A DNA stretch of 64,000 nt from CAYZJB01 sp964478735 (GTDB lineage: Bacteria > CLD3 > SB21). The position numbers were made by a program, and so were the translations under genes. Within the stretch, counting starts at the first letter, position 1. The number at the start of each line of letters is the position of its first letter. Location: the NCBI GenBank assembly GCA_964478735.1, contig CAYZJB010000002.1, positions 1 through 64,000 on the forward strand. Reading direction: 5' to 3'. Below are positions 26,106 to 35,229 of the stretch, one piece after another. The notes beneath the pieces were generated by a model. The model did no database searches. It had not been told where the DNA came from and was given only the letters and a program-made list of their open reading frames with translations.

Positions 26106-27908
26106 TTACTTTCTCCCTTTGGCGAAGTTTTCAATGCCCCGTACGATACTCTCGGCGACGTCCTTTCGGAAGCGGCCGTCGCGGATCCGTTTTTCCTGTT
26201 CGGGCAGCGTCAGGAACGCGCATTCGACGAGAACCGACGGCATTTCTGCATTGCGGCAGACGGCCATATTGCCCATAAATACGCCCATGTCAGGAAGCCG
26301 CGTCTCGCGTACAAGCTCACGTTGGATGGACTCCGCGAGCGGTCGGCTTTGAGGGTGATAATAAATCATCATCGGCCCGAACGGTTGTCCGCGAGGATTG
26401 ACGCCGTCCGGTTGAGCATTGTGGTGAATACTGACAAAGAGATCCGCGTCGGCTTCATTGGCAATGCGTACACGGTCGTACAGGCTCATCTTCGATACGG
26501 TATCCATGCGAGTCATGATAACGAGAGCCCCCTTTTTTTCCAACTGGCGTTTAAGTTCGAGTGCGACGAGTAAATTGGCCGCATGTTCCTGAAGCCCCGT
26601 CGGGCCGGTCGAACCGACGTCCGGGGAGTGACCGGGATCGATACAGATGCGAAGGTTTTTCAATTTACGTTCAGACGGCCGGTGACGAAGCGTCCAGACC
26701 AGCCCGAGACTGTCCTGCCGCACGCGATATCCCCACAGGTAGGGTTCTTTTGTCGTTATGCGGATCATAAAAACGTCGTCTTCCGGTTGCGACCACGTCA
26801 CCTGCATGAGGCGTTCATCTTCGTTCTCGAAACGTATCCAGTCTACGTCGGCTACTCCGCCGTAGAGCCTCAACTCCAGAACGTGGGGTTCAGGTTGGTG
26901 AACGTGATAGGGCAGCGGGGCGCTCATGAACAAACGAAGCCGGGTGTCACGCTCGTTCGATAAAACGCGCACGACGCTGACCGGACTACGCGGTGAGGCC
27001 GTTCCATCGGGAAGAATTTCAATCTGATTCCGGTGAATCCATGCCGAGTGATGACGGGATAACTGCAGCCGGCAATACGCGCCGATGTATCCCGTGGTCC
27101 TTACTAGTGTGCCTCGTGGAAGAAAATACATGAACGACCGGTTGGGCCAGACCATTGCATTGTTGACGTCGGTCGCGAACCGCGCCACACGCAGCGGGTT
27201 GGCCGGCAACGTCGTGATCGTTCCCGGTGACCATTGGCGCACCGTATCCCCATCGTCGATTTCGACAAAACGTACACGTCCTTTTTGCAGCAGCGCACTT
27301 GGTATAACGTACGACGCGGAGTACACGCCGGGAGCCGGCTTTTGTTTTTCACGTTGTTCGAAGCCGAAGAAGGCATTGCCAAAGTCCGGCATAAGGTATG
27401 GTTCATCTTCACGCATTGGAAACGGTCCGTCCACAACTTGCATTGCAGAGTCGACGATTTCAAAAGTGACTTGCTTTGACGAGCGGGTACGACACATCAC
27501 TTGAATCACGTCTCCGGGCGTAAGGACGTGGTCGTCTTTTGGAAGTAGAAAATTTTCGTCAAAACCGTCGTTTGTCCATTCCGACATCGGTAATGGGAGG
27601 ACGATGGTTCGTTCCAGCACGAGTATCGTATCAGGGCGCCGCAGTTCACACCGTATCACGTATGTCGAGTCGTCTCCGGCCCGGGTGAGATCGAGCGGAA
27701 TGTACCCGACAAAGGCGCCGTCGTCCTGGATGGTTTGTTCCATGCCATCGATATAGAGGCGTCCACGGCCAACTACCTGTCCAAGGACCAGTAACGAGTC
27801 CGTCGTGGACACTGTCATTTTTTCGCGTGGATAGATGAGCCGGATGGGCGTTTGTGCAATCGCGGAACACGTGAGGAATGCCGCCAGGAAGGGAACGGAC
27901 TTTGGCAT
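26106..27908 (-). CDS. N-acetylmuramoyl-L-alanine amidase with large N-terminal extension
   Basis: It cleaves peptide from murein glycan. A signal peptide (MPKSVPFLAAFLTCSAIAQ) is followed by about 370 residues of beta-rich sequence, including an Ig-like and possible AMIN-like carbohydrate-binding part, then an Amidase_3 domain (about 380-600). Zinc ligands are visible: His in IDPGHSPD, Glu in LQEHAAN, His in SIHHNAQ; the catalytic Glu is in VLVECAF. The start is ATG 27908, 16 nt after the TPR gene; a frame to 28019 exists but runs into that gene and hides the signal peptide. It starts 2 nt upstream of the hybrid kinase. Confidence 0.86.
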   Translation of the reverse strand: MPKSVPFLAAFLTCSAIAQTPIRLIYPREKMTVSTTDSLLVLGQVVGRGRLYIDGMEQTIQDDGAFVGYIPLDLTRAGDDSTYVIRCELRRPDTILVLERTIVLPLPMSEWTNDGFDENFLLPKDDHVLTPGDVIQVMCRTRSSKQVTFEIVDSAMQVVDGPFPMREDEPYLMPDFGNAFFGFEQREKQKPAPGVYSASYVIPSALLQKGRVRFVEIDDGDTVRQWSPGTITTLPANPLRVARFATDVNNAMVWPNRSFMYFLPRGTLVRTTGYIGAYCRLQLSRHHSAWIHRNQIEILPDGTASPRSPVSVVRVLSNERDTRLRLFMSAPLPYHVHQPEPHVLELRLYGGVADVDWIRFENEDERLMQVTWSQPEDDVFMIRITTKEPYLWGYRVRQDSLGLVWTLRHRPSERKLKNLRICIDPGHSPDVGSTGPTGLQEHAANLLVALELKRQLEKKGALVIMTRMDTVSKMSLYDRVRIANEADADLFVSIHHNAQPDGVNPRGQPFGPMMIYYHPQSRPLAESIQRELVRETRLPDMGVFMGNMAVCRNAEMPSVLVECAFLTLPEQEKRIRDGRFRKDVAESIVRGIENFAKGRK

Positions 27909-27924
27909 AAGGGCGGGGCTATAG

Positions 27925-28440
27925 TCAATTACGCCGGGCGAGCAGCGAATGAAGTCGCTGGGAGGCGTCGCGGGCCAATTGATACTCGGGATTGAGCGCC
28001 AGCGCTTTGTTGTATTCACCCAGAGCAGCGTCCCATTCGCCGCGAATTTCCATCACGCGGCCGAGATTAAAGTGCGGATAGTGTCGGGCGTCATATCGCT
28101 CGGCCGAAATCGATTTTTGAAGCCAGGGCACGGCTTCGTCGATGCGTTTCAGACTGATCAAATAGGCGCCGATGTCGTTGTACGGATTTCCGAAGGTCGG
28201 GTCGACGCGGATTGCCGCCTTGCATTCTTCGATGGCCTGTTCAAGTTCACCCCTCAGACTATAAACCCAACCGAGGAACGTATGGGCTTCCGCCGTGGGA
28301 AACGTCGCGATCGATTTACGATAAAGCTCGACGGCACGATTCAAATTGCCGTTGATTTGAAACCGGTAGGCTTCGTGAAAATAGTGTTCCGCCTCACGCA
28401 ATTCCGCATTTCCGTCTTTATGAAACGTCTCTTCAAACAT
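27925..28440 (-). CDS. tetratricopeptide repeat protein
   Basis: The 171-residue soluble protein has about four TPR units (about 16-160), e.g. AEAHTFLGWVYSLRGELEQAIEECKAAIRVDP and NLGRVMEIRGEWDAALGEYNKALALNP in part. No signal peptide is seen. It lies between two amidase-family genes on the same strand, so it may scaffold cell-wall enzymes, though this is inference from position. Confidence 0.82.
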   Translation of the reverse strand: MFEETFHKDGNAELREAEHYFHEAYRFQINGNLNRAVELYRKSIATFPTAEAHTFLGWVYSLRGELEQAIEECKAAIRVDPTFGNPYNDIGAYLISLKRIDEAVPWLQKSISAERYDARHYPHFNLGRVMEIRGEWDAALGEYNKALALNPEYQLARDASQRLHSLLARRN

Positions 28441-28481
28441 GAGACATCACTCCTTTGCCCGACGGCCCGGCCGGCGTGCGA

Positions 28482-29051
28482 TCAGGATGTAGTGATGTGC
28501 TGGGCTTGCAGATGCCTCAGGATTCCCTTGGCAAGTCCGACGCCGATATTTTTGTGTACGGCCGGTTCGTTGATTTTGTCTTTGAATTCTTCTTTCAACC
28601 CGACTTCCACGAGAGCGGCCAGCGCACGGGTATGGATGACGGGGTTTAACTGCGGATGTTTATCGCGCTGTTCGTTATACACGCCATGGTAGTACATGTC
28701 GATGTGGTCGTGAACGGCCTTGGTGACGGTGATCGCGAGCGCCTTGCACTTTTCGGAATTGGCTTTACGTGTGCTCCGGTAAAAGCCTCGCAATCCGACA
28801 CCGGCCGATTCACGATAGAAGTTGATATGTAGCGACACAAGAACGTCGGCGGGCGTCATCTGTTCGATCATCAATTCCGCCTGGCGCGTTTCCACGATCT
28901 CAATTTTTCGTTCCGTAATTTCCGGCTGGCTTTTCAGATACTCAATGCAACTTTTAACAGCTTCGATACTTTCCGCGGAACCGACAATTTCGTTGCCGTA
29001 AACGTCTTTGCCGCTCTGGAATCCCGATCCCGCTTCAAGGTACAACTTCAT
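28482..29051 (-). CDS. amidase_3-like protein lacking the first metal-binding His
   Basis: The fold pattern resembles N-acetylmuramoyl-L-alanine amidase: an N-terminal strand YLEAGSGFQSG where DAGHGG is expected, the SLHIN motif with His, and ALVEVG with Glu. The His of the first motif is replaced by Ser, so zinc binding is probably impaired. Length is 189 residues. The start is ATG 29051 with AAGGAG 7 nt upstream. No signal peptide is visible, unusual for a murein enzyme. It could be a regulatory or structural relative, or a divergent peptidase. Confidence 0.65.
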   Translation of the reverse strand: MKLYLEAGSGFQSGKDVYGNEIVGSAESIEAVKSCIEYLKSQPEITERKIEIVETRQAELMIEQMTPADVLVSLHINFYRESAGVGLRGFYRSTRKANSEKCKALAITVTKAVHDHIDMYYHGVYNEQRDKHPQLNPVIHTRALAALVEVGLKEEFKDKINEPAVHKNIGVGLAKGILRHLQAQHITTS

Positions 29052-29270
29052 TTTTAACTCCTTTGGATGGCGCGAAAAAATTAACAAGCAGTCGGTTGAA
29101 TAGCAAGTTAAAAGCCCGGCTGAACTTACCCGCAGGAAACCTGCGGAATATTTTTTTCGTAGAAACGGTTGTACAGGTTGCGGTGTCTTGCCTGAATTCC
29201 CACGATTGTGTCATTTCCACCGGGTTCATACACCGCTACATTTATGCAATATAAACCGTGAGGTGTCTTG

Positions 29271-29450
29271 ATGTTAGTGACCATTGTTCGTAAGAACGAG
29301 CCTTTCGAAAAGGCGGTTCGTCGTTTTGAGACCGAGTGCCGTAAAGCCCGGATCATTCAAAAATTTATGGAGAAGACCAGTTACATCAGTCCGAGCGAAA
29401 AGAAGCACATGCGCCGCCGCCGCCGTCAGTCCCAACGCCCTGCCATTTGA
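29271..29450 (+). CDS. rpsU: 30S ribosomal protein S21
   Basis: A 59-residue highly basic protein. The N-terminus (VRKNEPFEKAVRRFETECRK) and the Arg-rich tail (MRRRRRQ) match S21. ATG 29271 is preferred over TTG 29268, with GAGGTG about 5 nt upstream. A possible promoter, TTTCCA (29214-29219) with TACATT (29237-29242), has 17-nt spacing. The 180 nt upstream to 29091 show nothing else recognisable. A terminator follows. Confidence 0.93.
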   Translation: MLVTIVRKNEPFEKAVRRFETECRKARIIQKFMEKTSYISPSEKKHMRRRRRQSQRPAI

Positions 29451-29476
29451 ATTGCATATATTTTTTGAGGTCCAGG

Positions 29477-29510
29477 CCGGACCATCGCTCTGCGATGATC
29501 CGGTTTTTTT
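29477..29510 (+). terminator. intrinsic terminator after rpsU
   Basis: CCGGACCATCGC (29477-29488) pairs with GCGATGATCCGG (29492-29503) with one mismatch, loop TCT, followed by T7. It isolates rpsU from the oxidoreductase genes. Confidence 0.82.
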
Positions 29511-29614
29511 GTTTCCCGGTGAAACAAAATGCCGTAGTTTAACGGGAATATTTTCCGTTCACGTCGATTTACAGTTTCAGAGTCGATCAGAATCCATTTT
29601 CAAGCGAGTGTATC

Positions 29615-30943
29615 ATGCACCCCCTCGTTATCATTGGGAACGGCATCACGGGGACGACCGTGGCGCGTTACGTGCGTAAACATGACGACCGGCCGATCAC
29701 CATCATCTCCGACGAATCTGAGCATCTGTACTCTCGACCCGCACTGATGTATATCTACATGGGTCACATGACGTACGAAAACACAAAACCGTATGAGGAC
29801 TGGTTCTGGTCCAAAAACAGACTCGACCTGATCATGGGGCGTGTGGAAAAGATCGATACGGAGAAAAAAGCCGTCCGTCTGACGAATGGGCGGGAGATCG
29901 TCTACGGCCAACTCGTTGTGGCCACGGGTTCCGTGTCCAACAAATTCGGCTGGCCCGGTCAAGACCTCGATGGGGTTCAGGGGTTTTACGGATTGCGGGA
30001 CCTTGAGCTGATGGAGCAAAACACGCGGAATATTTCCCGAGGCGTCATCGTCGGTGGCGGACTGATCGGAATCGAAGTCGCCGAAATGCTACACTCGCGG
30101 CATATTCCAGTTACCATGCTGGTTCGGGAAAATCAGTACTGGGACAACATTCTTCCGCAGGAAGAAGCGACGCTTGTGGGCCGGCATATTTGTGAATACG
30201 GGATCGACCTCCGGCTGGCCACGCAGTTGAAGGAAATCAAAGCGGACGCAAATGGGCGTGCCCGCTCGGTCGTCACCGACCGAGGAGAGGAAATCGCATG
30301 TGAATGGGTTGCCCTAACGGCCGGGGTACGGCCCAACATCGATGCCGCTTCCGGAAGTGCGATCGAAACCCGTCGCGGCGTGCTGGTCAACGAGTTTCTC
30401 GAGACCAACGTTCCCGACGTCTATGCCGCGGGCGACTGTGCGGAGTTTCGCTACGATCGCGTACGTCATCCCCGGATCGAGCAGCTATGGTATACCGGCC
30501 GGATGCAGGCGGAGGCGCTTGCCAAAACGCTTTGCGGGCAACGAACGGCGTACGACCGCGGCGTGTGGTTCAACTCGGCAAAATTTTTCGACATCGAATA
30601 CCAGACGTACGGAATGGTCAGCAACGTACCGCTCGACGGCGAAACGTCGCTGTACTGGGAGCATCCGGGAGGCCGGCGTTGTGTTCGTATCGTCTATGAT
30701 GCGAACGATTCGACGGTCGTCGGATTTAATCTATTCGGTATTCGGTACCGACATGACGTGTGCGAGCGTTGGATTCGGGAAAAACGAACCATCGAATACG
30801 TTTTGGAAAATCTGGGCGCCGCGAATTTCGACCCGGAATTTTTCAGAGAATTTGAACCCGACGTCATCGCACAGTATAACCGCCATTCCGGCCGGTCCCT
30901 TTCCCTTAAAACGCGCCGCGGACTATTCCGCCGATCGGCATAA
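29615..30943 (+). CDS. FAD-dependent NAD(P)-type oxidoreductase
   Basis: A two-dinucleotide-fold flavoprotein of 442 residues. FAD-binding Rossmann motif IIGNGITGTT is at the N-terminus, the NAD(P)-binding GGGLIGIEVAEML lies at about residue 150, and the second FAD contact VYAAGDCAEF lies at about 268-277. It resembles the ferredoxin/rubredoxin reductase and NirB N-terminal families. The adjacent membrane polyferredoxin starts 10 nt downstream with a strong ribosome-binding site, so an electron-transfer partnership is likely. No redox-active Cys pair is visible near the FAD site. Electron donor and acceptor are not known. Confidence 0.85.
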   Translation: MHPLVIIGNGITGTTVARYVRKHDDRPITIISDESEHLYSRPALMYIYMGHMTYENTKPYEDWFWSKNRLDLIMGRVEKIDTEKKAVRLTNGREIVYGQLVVATGSVSNKFGWPGQDLDGVQGFYGLRDLELMEQNTRNISRGVIVGGGLIGIEVAEMLHSRHIPVTMLVRENQYWDNILPQEEATLVGRHICEYGIDLRLATQLKEIKADANGRARSVVTDRGEEIACEWVALTAGVRPNIDAASGSAIETRRGVLVNEFLETNVPDVYAAGDCAEFRYDRVRHPRIEQLWYTGRMQAEALAKTLCGQRTAYDRGVWFNSAKFFDIEYQTYGMVSNVPLDGETSLYWEHPGGRRCVRIVYDANDSTVVGFNLFGIRYRHDVCERWIREKRTIEYVLENLGAANFDPEFFREFEPDVIAQYNRHSGRSLSLKTRRGLFRRSA

Positions 30944-30953
30944 GGAGGCAATC

Positions 30954-32267
30954 ATGACAATCCTGCCGCTTGTATCACCAATTACCGAATTCACTTCACT
31001 GACCGCGACTAAAAAACTATCCCTTACTGCGGTTGCCGCTGGACTTCTGTCTATCGTTCTTACGGCGACAGCGGCCGGAGACCAGCGCGTCACATGGTTT
31101 GTGCTGGGTATGCTGCTGACTCTCGGAGGGGCACTGGCGTTCATTCTCCCACAGAGGAAGGAGTCGCCCGCGGGGATTAAACATAATCGACTGTTTTTTC
31201 TTTCAGCAACTTCACGAGGCGCCATCGGATGGTTCCTCGGAGTGTTCATCACCGGATTTTACGTGCTTTTATACTGGTTTCCGGCTTCGTTGGAAAATCT
31301 GATCCGTGCGACCGACGGGCTGAGCCTCATTCTTCGAGGCCGTCCTGCGGACCAATGGTTTTTATACGGGACGTTTTACACGCTTGCCATTTTGATCATG
31401 GGCATTCGTTTCATCATCAAAAACCGGCACAGCCGTTACCAGATCATTCGGACTCTGTCGGTCATGTTTTTCCAGCTCGGTTTTGCTTACTTGATACCTG
31501 CATTTCTTCTGATGCTCAATCAGCCGGAATTCTATTTCAGCTATTTCTGGCCATTGAAATACTCGTATTTATTTCCCGGTGATATTAACTGGCTGATGAG
31601 CCAGCCCGGGGGACTGGGAACCTTCATGGTGTTCTGGGGCATCGTGATGTCGTTTATCGCCACACCCGTCCTCACGTATTTTTTCGGCAAACGATGGTAT
31701 TGTTCATGGGTCTGCGGCTGCGGCGGGCTGGCGGAAACACTCGGTGATCCCTGGCGGCATCTGAGCGACAAATCGCTGCGTGCTTGGAAGATCGAGCGTT
31801 GGATGATTCACAGCGTGCTCGTTTTCGTCGTTGTGACGACGGTGCTCCTGTGGGCCAATTCCGCCTGGGGCGGTGAAATGCTTGGAACCTGGTCGGGACA
31901 TTTTGCGAGCGGGTACGGCTTTTTAATCGGAGCGATGTTTTCAGGCGTCATCGGTGTCGGGTTTTATCCGCTGATGGGCAGCCGCGTCTGGTGCCGTTTC
32001 GGGTGTCCGATGGCGGCGGTGCTGGGGATCGGTCAGAAATATTTTTCACGTTTTCGTATCACGACCAACGGCGGTCAGTGCATGAGTTGCGGCAATTGTT
32101 CGACTTACTGCGAGATGGGGATCGACGTACGCAGTTATGCGATGAAAGGGCAGAACATTATTCGTGCGTCGTGTGTGGGGTGCGGCCTCTGTTCAGCCGT
32201 GTGCCCGCGGGGTGTCTTGAACCTCGAAAACGGACCGCTGGAGGGCCGTTATAACAAAGGGCGATAG
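30954..32267 (+). CDS. membrane 4Fe-4S polyferredoxin (NapH/NosR/CcoG-like)
   Basis: The 437-residue protein has about six or seven transmembrane helices and Cys clusters: RWYCSWVCGCGG, RFGCPMAA, then a C-terminal dicluster ferredoxin (CMSCGNCSTYCEMG and CVGCGLCSAVCPRG). This layout fits NapH/NosR/RdxA-type electron carriers. Start ATG 30954 has AAGGAGG 5 nt upstream; the frame is open further upstream to 30342, but that overlaps the whole C-terminal half of the flavoprotein gene and is rejected. The pair probably moves electrons between NAD(P)H or ferredoxin and the quinone pool. Confidence 0.86.
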   Translation: MTILPLVSPITEFTSLTATKKLSLTAVAAGLLSIVLTATAAGDQRVTWFVLGMLLTLGGALAFILPQRKESPAGIKHNRLFFLSATSRGAIGWFLGVFITGFYVLLYWFPASLENLIRATDGLSLILRGRPADQWFLYGTFYTLAILIMGIRFIIKNRHSRYQIIRTLSVMFFQLGFAYLIPAFLLMLNQPEFYFSYFWPLKYSYLFPGDINWLMSQPGGLGTFMVFWGIVMSFIATPVLTYFFGKRWYCSWVCGCGGLAETLGDPWRHLSDKSLRAWKIERWMIHSVLVFVVVTTVLLWANSAWGGEMLGTWSGHFASGYGFLIGAMFSGVIGVGFYPLMGSRVWCRFGCPMAAVLGIGQKYFSRFRITTNGGQCMSCGNCSTYCEMGIDVRSYAMKGQNIIRASCVGCGLCSAVCPRGVLNLENGPLEGRYNKGR

Positions 32268-32268
32268 G

Positions 32269-33381
32269 TCAATGGCGCAGTAGGGAAATCAGGCGGCGCT
32301 TATATGTTCGACTCAGGGCCAGGCGAATGCCGCTCTCCAGCGTGACATGATATTCGCCGTTTTCCGATGATTGGAATTCGCGGACGCGATTCAGATTCAC
32401 GATTGTCGACCGATGGATGCGGACAAAACGTTGCGGTGCCCGGGTCTCCGGCGCGGGCAATGTTTCCCGCATCAGGACCGATGTCTTTCCGCAATGCCGG
32501 TTTGCATCATTTTCCGCTGCTTCGATCCAATCAATGTCGGAAATCCGGATGGCATGAATTCTTCCTCCATCTTTGACAATCAGTCGGGCCGGAGCGGTCC
32601 TTTGCCAGGACTTAACGAGCGCCCGAAGGTTCGAACGCGTTGACAGGTCGGAACGGCAGAGGGCGCCCCGGATACGCTCTATCGTTGCATCGAAGTGTTG
32701 GCGGTCGAAAGGTTTCAGCAGGTAATCGAGGGCATGTCGTTCGAACGCTTTGATCGCATACTGGTCGTAAGCCGTCACAAAAACGGTGAAAGGCGCATCA
32801 CGACCCAGTTGCTCGACGACATCGATACCACTGAGTCCCATCTGTACGTCGAGAAAAACAACGTGGGGTCTTTGCGAACGGATCGTTTCGATCGTGCGGG
32901 TTGAGCTGCATCCGGAGCGCCTGCAGGGACGCCGTGCCAGTTGCGTCTCCAGACGCGCCGCGCGCAGTTCTCCTTCGCGGTAACGGCGGTAGTAGGAAAC
33001 GGCGTGGTCGACGCCGACGATGATCCAAAATACGATGACGTTGAAATGAATTTTGACGAAAAACATCGACAGTATGCCCGACGTGACGCGCTGCCAGTCG
33101 AGACCTTCACCGATGAGATTTCGTGAGAGCGAGTAGAGGACAAGGTGGGCGGTTCCAAAAATCGGAGAAAGAGCAAAGAGTACGGCGAAACGCTTTCGTC
33201 GCCGCGGCCCCTCGATGGGCCAGTGACGTGCCAGATAAAGGATCGCAATGGACAGCACGCCCCACGCATACCATTCCGGAAAGGCGTACGTCATCGATTG
33301 AAACCAAGTGACAGGCTGGCGCTGCGAATAGAGAAGGTAATTTTGCGAAGTATAAAACAGCGCGATGGCCGTCCACAACAC
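32269..33381 (-). pseudogene. LytS-type sensor fused to truncated LytR (LytTR) regulator by deletion and frameshift
   Basis: The 370-residue reading frame joins a LytS/YehU-type four-helix membrane domain (about 1-150), part of a receiver (about 165-250, keeping VVFLDVQMG but lacking the N-terminal acidic pair) and a LytTR DNA-binding domain (about 270-368). In another frame at 32894-32926 the His-kinase motif LQALRMQLNPH is intact, exactly where the kinase domain should begin, and the receiver resumes in the first frame right after. A missing G near 32930 and a large deletion at about 32893 explain this. Start GTG 33381 follows an in-frame TGA. Rather than a designed fusion, it looks like two genes collapsed into one. 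Confidence 0.75.
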
Positions 33382-33530
33382 AAAGCCTCACGCGAACTGT
33401 TTGATCACGACCCGCACGGTCAAAGCCTGGCCAACTCCGCCGTCGAAAGCAACGAGAATTTTATGGCGTTGACCGTTTGTCCGGGCATTTTCGTTGTTTT
33501 TACAACGCCGCTTTTCTTATATTTCGTGCC

Positions 33531-35222
33531 TTGAAAATTCAAGTGTACATATTCGTCGCTCTATTTGTTTTCATCGGCTGCAGAAAATCCGACGCGCTTC
33601 AGTCGTCGAACGGCCTGGAAAAATGGCAGATCACGACGCTGGCCGGGTACGACGGGCAACCGGCGATCTCGCACGATGGGCGTTACGTCGCGCACAGCTC
33701 CACGCAGGCGGGCGGCCCGCACATCTGGGTTTACGATTTCAATGAACAAGCGCGAACGCCCCTAACGGCCAACGAAGGGCGTGATGAGTTTCCGTGTTTC
33801 TCATCTGACGATCGATGGATCGTATTTTCGTCCGTGCTCGACAATCAATCTGACCTGTGGCTGGTCAGCGACGACGGTGATTTGGTGGCTGTGACAAAAA
33901 GTTCGGATCGCAACGAATGGGCGCCTGTATTTGCCGACAACGATTCCTCCATCCTGTGCGTCTTCCTCGATTCGATAGGGTACGGTCTGGCTTATATCAA
34001 CCGGATGAACTTTTCCGAGTTTTCCATTCTCTATCGTGATTCGGCGCGACTCGACCGACCGTCGGTCTACCGGGATGTCGTTTATTTCCAGCGTGAATCT
34101 TCCGACCGGCACGACATTGTTCGATGGGACCGGATCACGTCAACGTTGTCGACCGTGATCCAATCCGATGCGGACGCAGTCGATCCCGCCGTTTCACCCG
34201 ACGGTCAATGGCTGGCCTACGCCGTCAGGCCGGCGAATAAAACGTTTTATCAGGTCTATTTAATGAATCTTTCCGATTCACGCCGTATCCCTATTGCACC
34301 GGAAAGCGAAGACCAACGTTACCCCGCATGGACAGGCGACGGCGAGGGGCTGTTATATGAAGGCCGGTCCCGGTGGCAGATCAAACGGATCGACGTTACG
34401 ACGCAGCAGGACTCGATTGTGGTACAATCTGAGGGACATGTGACGCATCCGGTCGTGTGCCCCGGAGAGAAACTGATTTTTATCGAATCATCGAACGGGC
34501 GAAACGCGCTGTATCAAATGGACCTCTCCGACGGCAAAGTCGTAGAATTGCCTACCAACGGCGTCGATCCCGACCATCCGGATGTTTCTCCGGACGGCAG
34601 TATCCTAGTGCTGACGGGGCGGCACGATCAAAAGCGCGATATTCATCTCCTGCCTCTCGGCTCAACCAGAGAAGAGCTTGTGCGGCTGACCGACGACGGA
34701 TCGTCTTTTCGTCCCCGGTTTTCCCGCGACGGCAAAAAAATTTTCTACACCTCGGCCGCCAATGGAAGCGAGGACGTATGGGAGTTGGATATCGCTTCGA
34801 AGGCGTCACGAGTTTTGACCGTCGATGACAAGAACGAAAACGATCCGAGTGAAGGCGCGGGCGGGTTTGTCGTATTTGCCGCCGACTGGGCCAATCGCTG
34901 GAGCATCTGGCAGATGCCCAGCAAAGGCGGAATGCCGCTTCCTTTGACGCGCGACAAAACGCCTTACGGATGGGACCGCGAACCGTCGATGTCCGGGGAC
35001 GGGACGTCGCTTCTTTTTACGCGGTCGTGGTACGACGATGCCGACGTCTGGTTAATGCGTACCGACGGTGGAGAAAAAAGTACCCGGACCCTGACAAAGG
35101 ACAATACAAACCAGGAAAAACACGGGCGCTGGTCGATGGACGGCAAATACGTGTATTATCAGTCGGGCAATAACGTGGATATTTGGATGATCAACATTGA
35201 ACCTTTGATTAACAGGGACTGA
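33531..35222 (+). CDS. TolB/WD40-like beta-propeller lipoprotein
   Basis: The predicted lipoprotein begins with a signal peptide and lipobox (FVFIGC, Cys17 if started at TTG 33531) and contains repeated PD40-type blades (for example PAISHDGRYVAHS, FPCFSSDDRWIVFSS, HPDVSPDGSILVLTG, RPRFSRDGKKIFYTS). Length is about 563 residues. No ATG exists near the signal peptide; the in-frame ATG at 33477 adds a non-signal extension, so TTG 33531 (or GTG 33543) is inferred. It is divergent from the LytTR chimera and precedes the acyl-CoA carboxylase gene by only 7 nt. Ligand unknown. Confidence 0.78.
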   Translation: MKIQVYIFVALFVFIGCRKSDALQSSNGLEKWQITTLAGYDGQPAISHDGRYVAHSSTQAGGPHIWVYDFNEQARTPLTANEGRDEFPCFSSDDRWIVFSSVLDNQSDLWLVSDDGDLVAVTKSSDRNEWAPVFADNDSSILCVFLDSIGYGLAYINRMNFSEFSILYRDSARLDRPSVYRDVVYFQRESSDRHDIVRWDRITSTLSTVIQSDADAVDPAVSPDGQWLAYAVRPANKTFYQVYLMNLSDSRRIPIAPESEDQRYPAWTGDGEGLLYEGRSRWQIKRIDVTTQQDSIVVQSEGHVTHPVVCPGEKLIFIESSNGRNALYQMDLSDGKVVELPTNGVDPDHPDVSPDGSILVLTGRHDQKRDIHLLPLGSTREELVRLTDDGSSFRPRFSRDGKKIFYTSAANGSEDVWELDIASKASRVLTVDDKNENDPSEGAGGFVVFAADWANRWSIWQMPSKGGMPLPLTRDKTPYGWDREPSMSGDGTSLLFTRSWYDDADVWLMRTDGGEKSTRTLTKDNTNQEKHGRWSMDGKYVYYQSGNNVDIWMINIEPLINRD

Positions 35223-35229
35223 CATCGAT

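Noticed and set aside
28020..28692. Plus-strand frame of 247 codons (27949-28692)
   Set aside because: Opposite to the TPR and amidase-like genes and lacks domain features; antisense shadow.
30342..30953. N-terminal extension of the polyferredoxin frame
   Set aside because: Overlaps the flavoprotein gene; Ser/Arg-rich translation has no family match and AAGGAGG-ATG at 30954 gives a natural membrane N-terminus.
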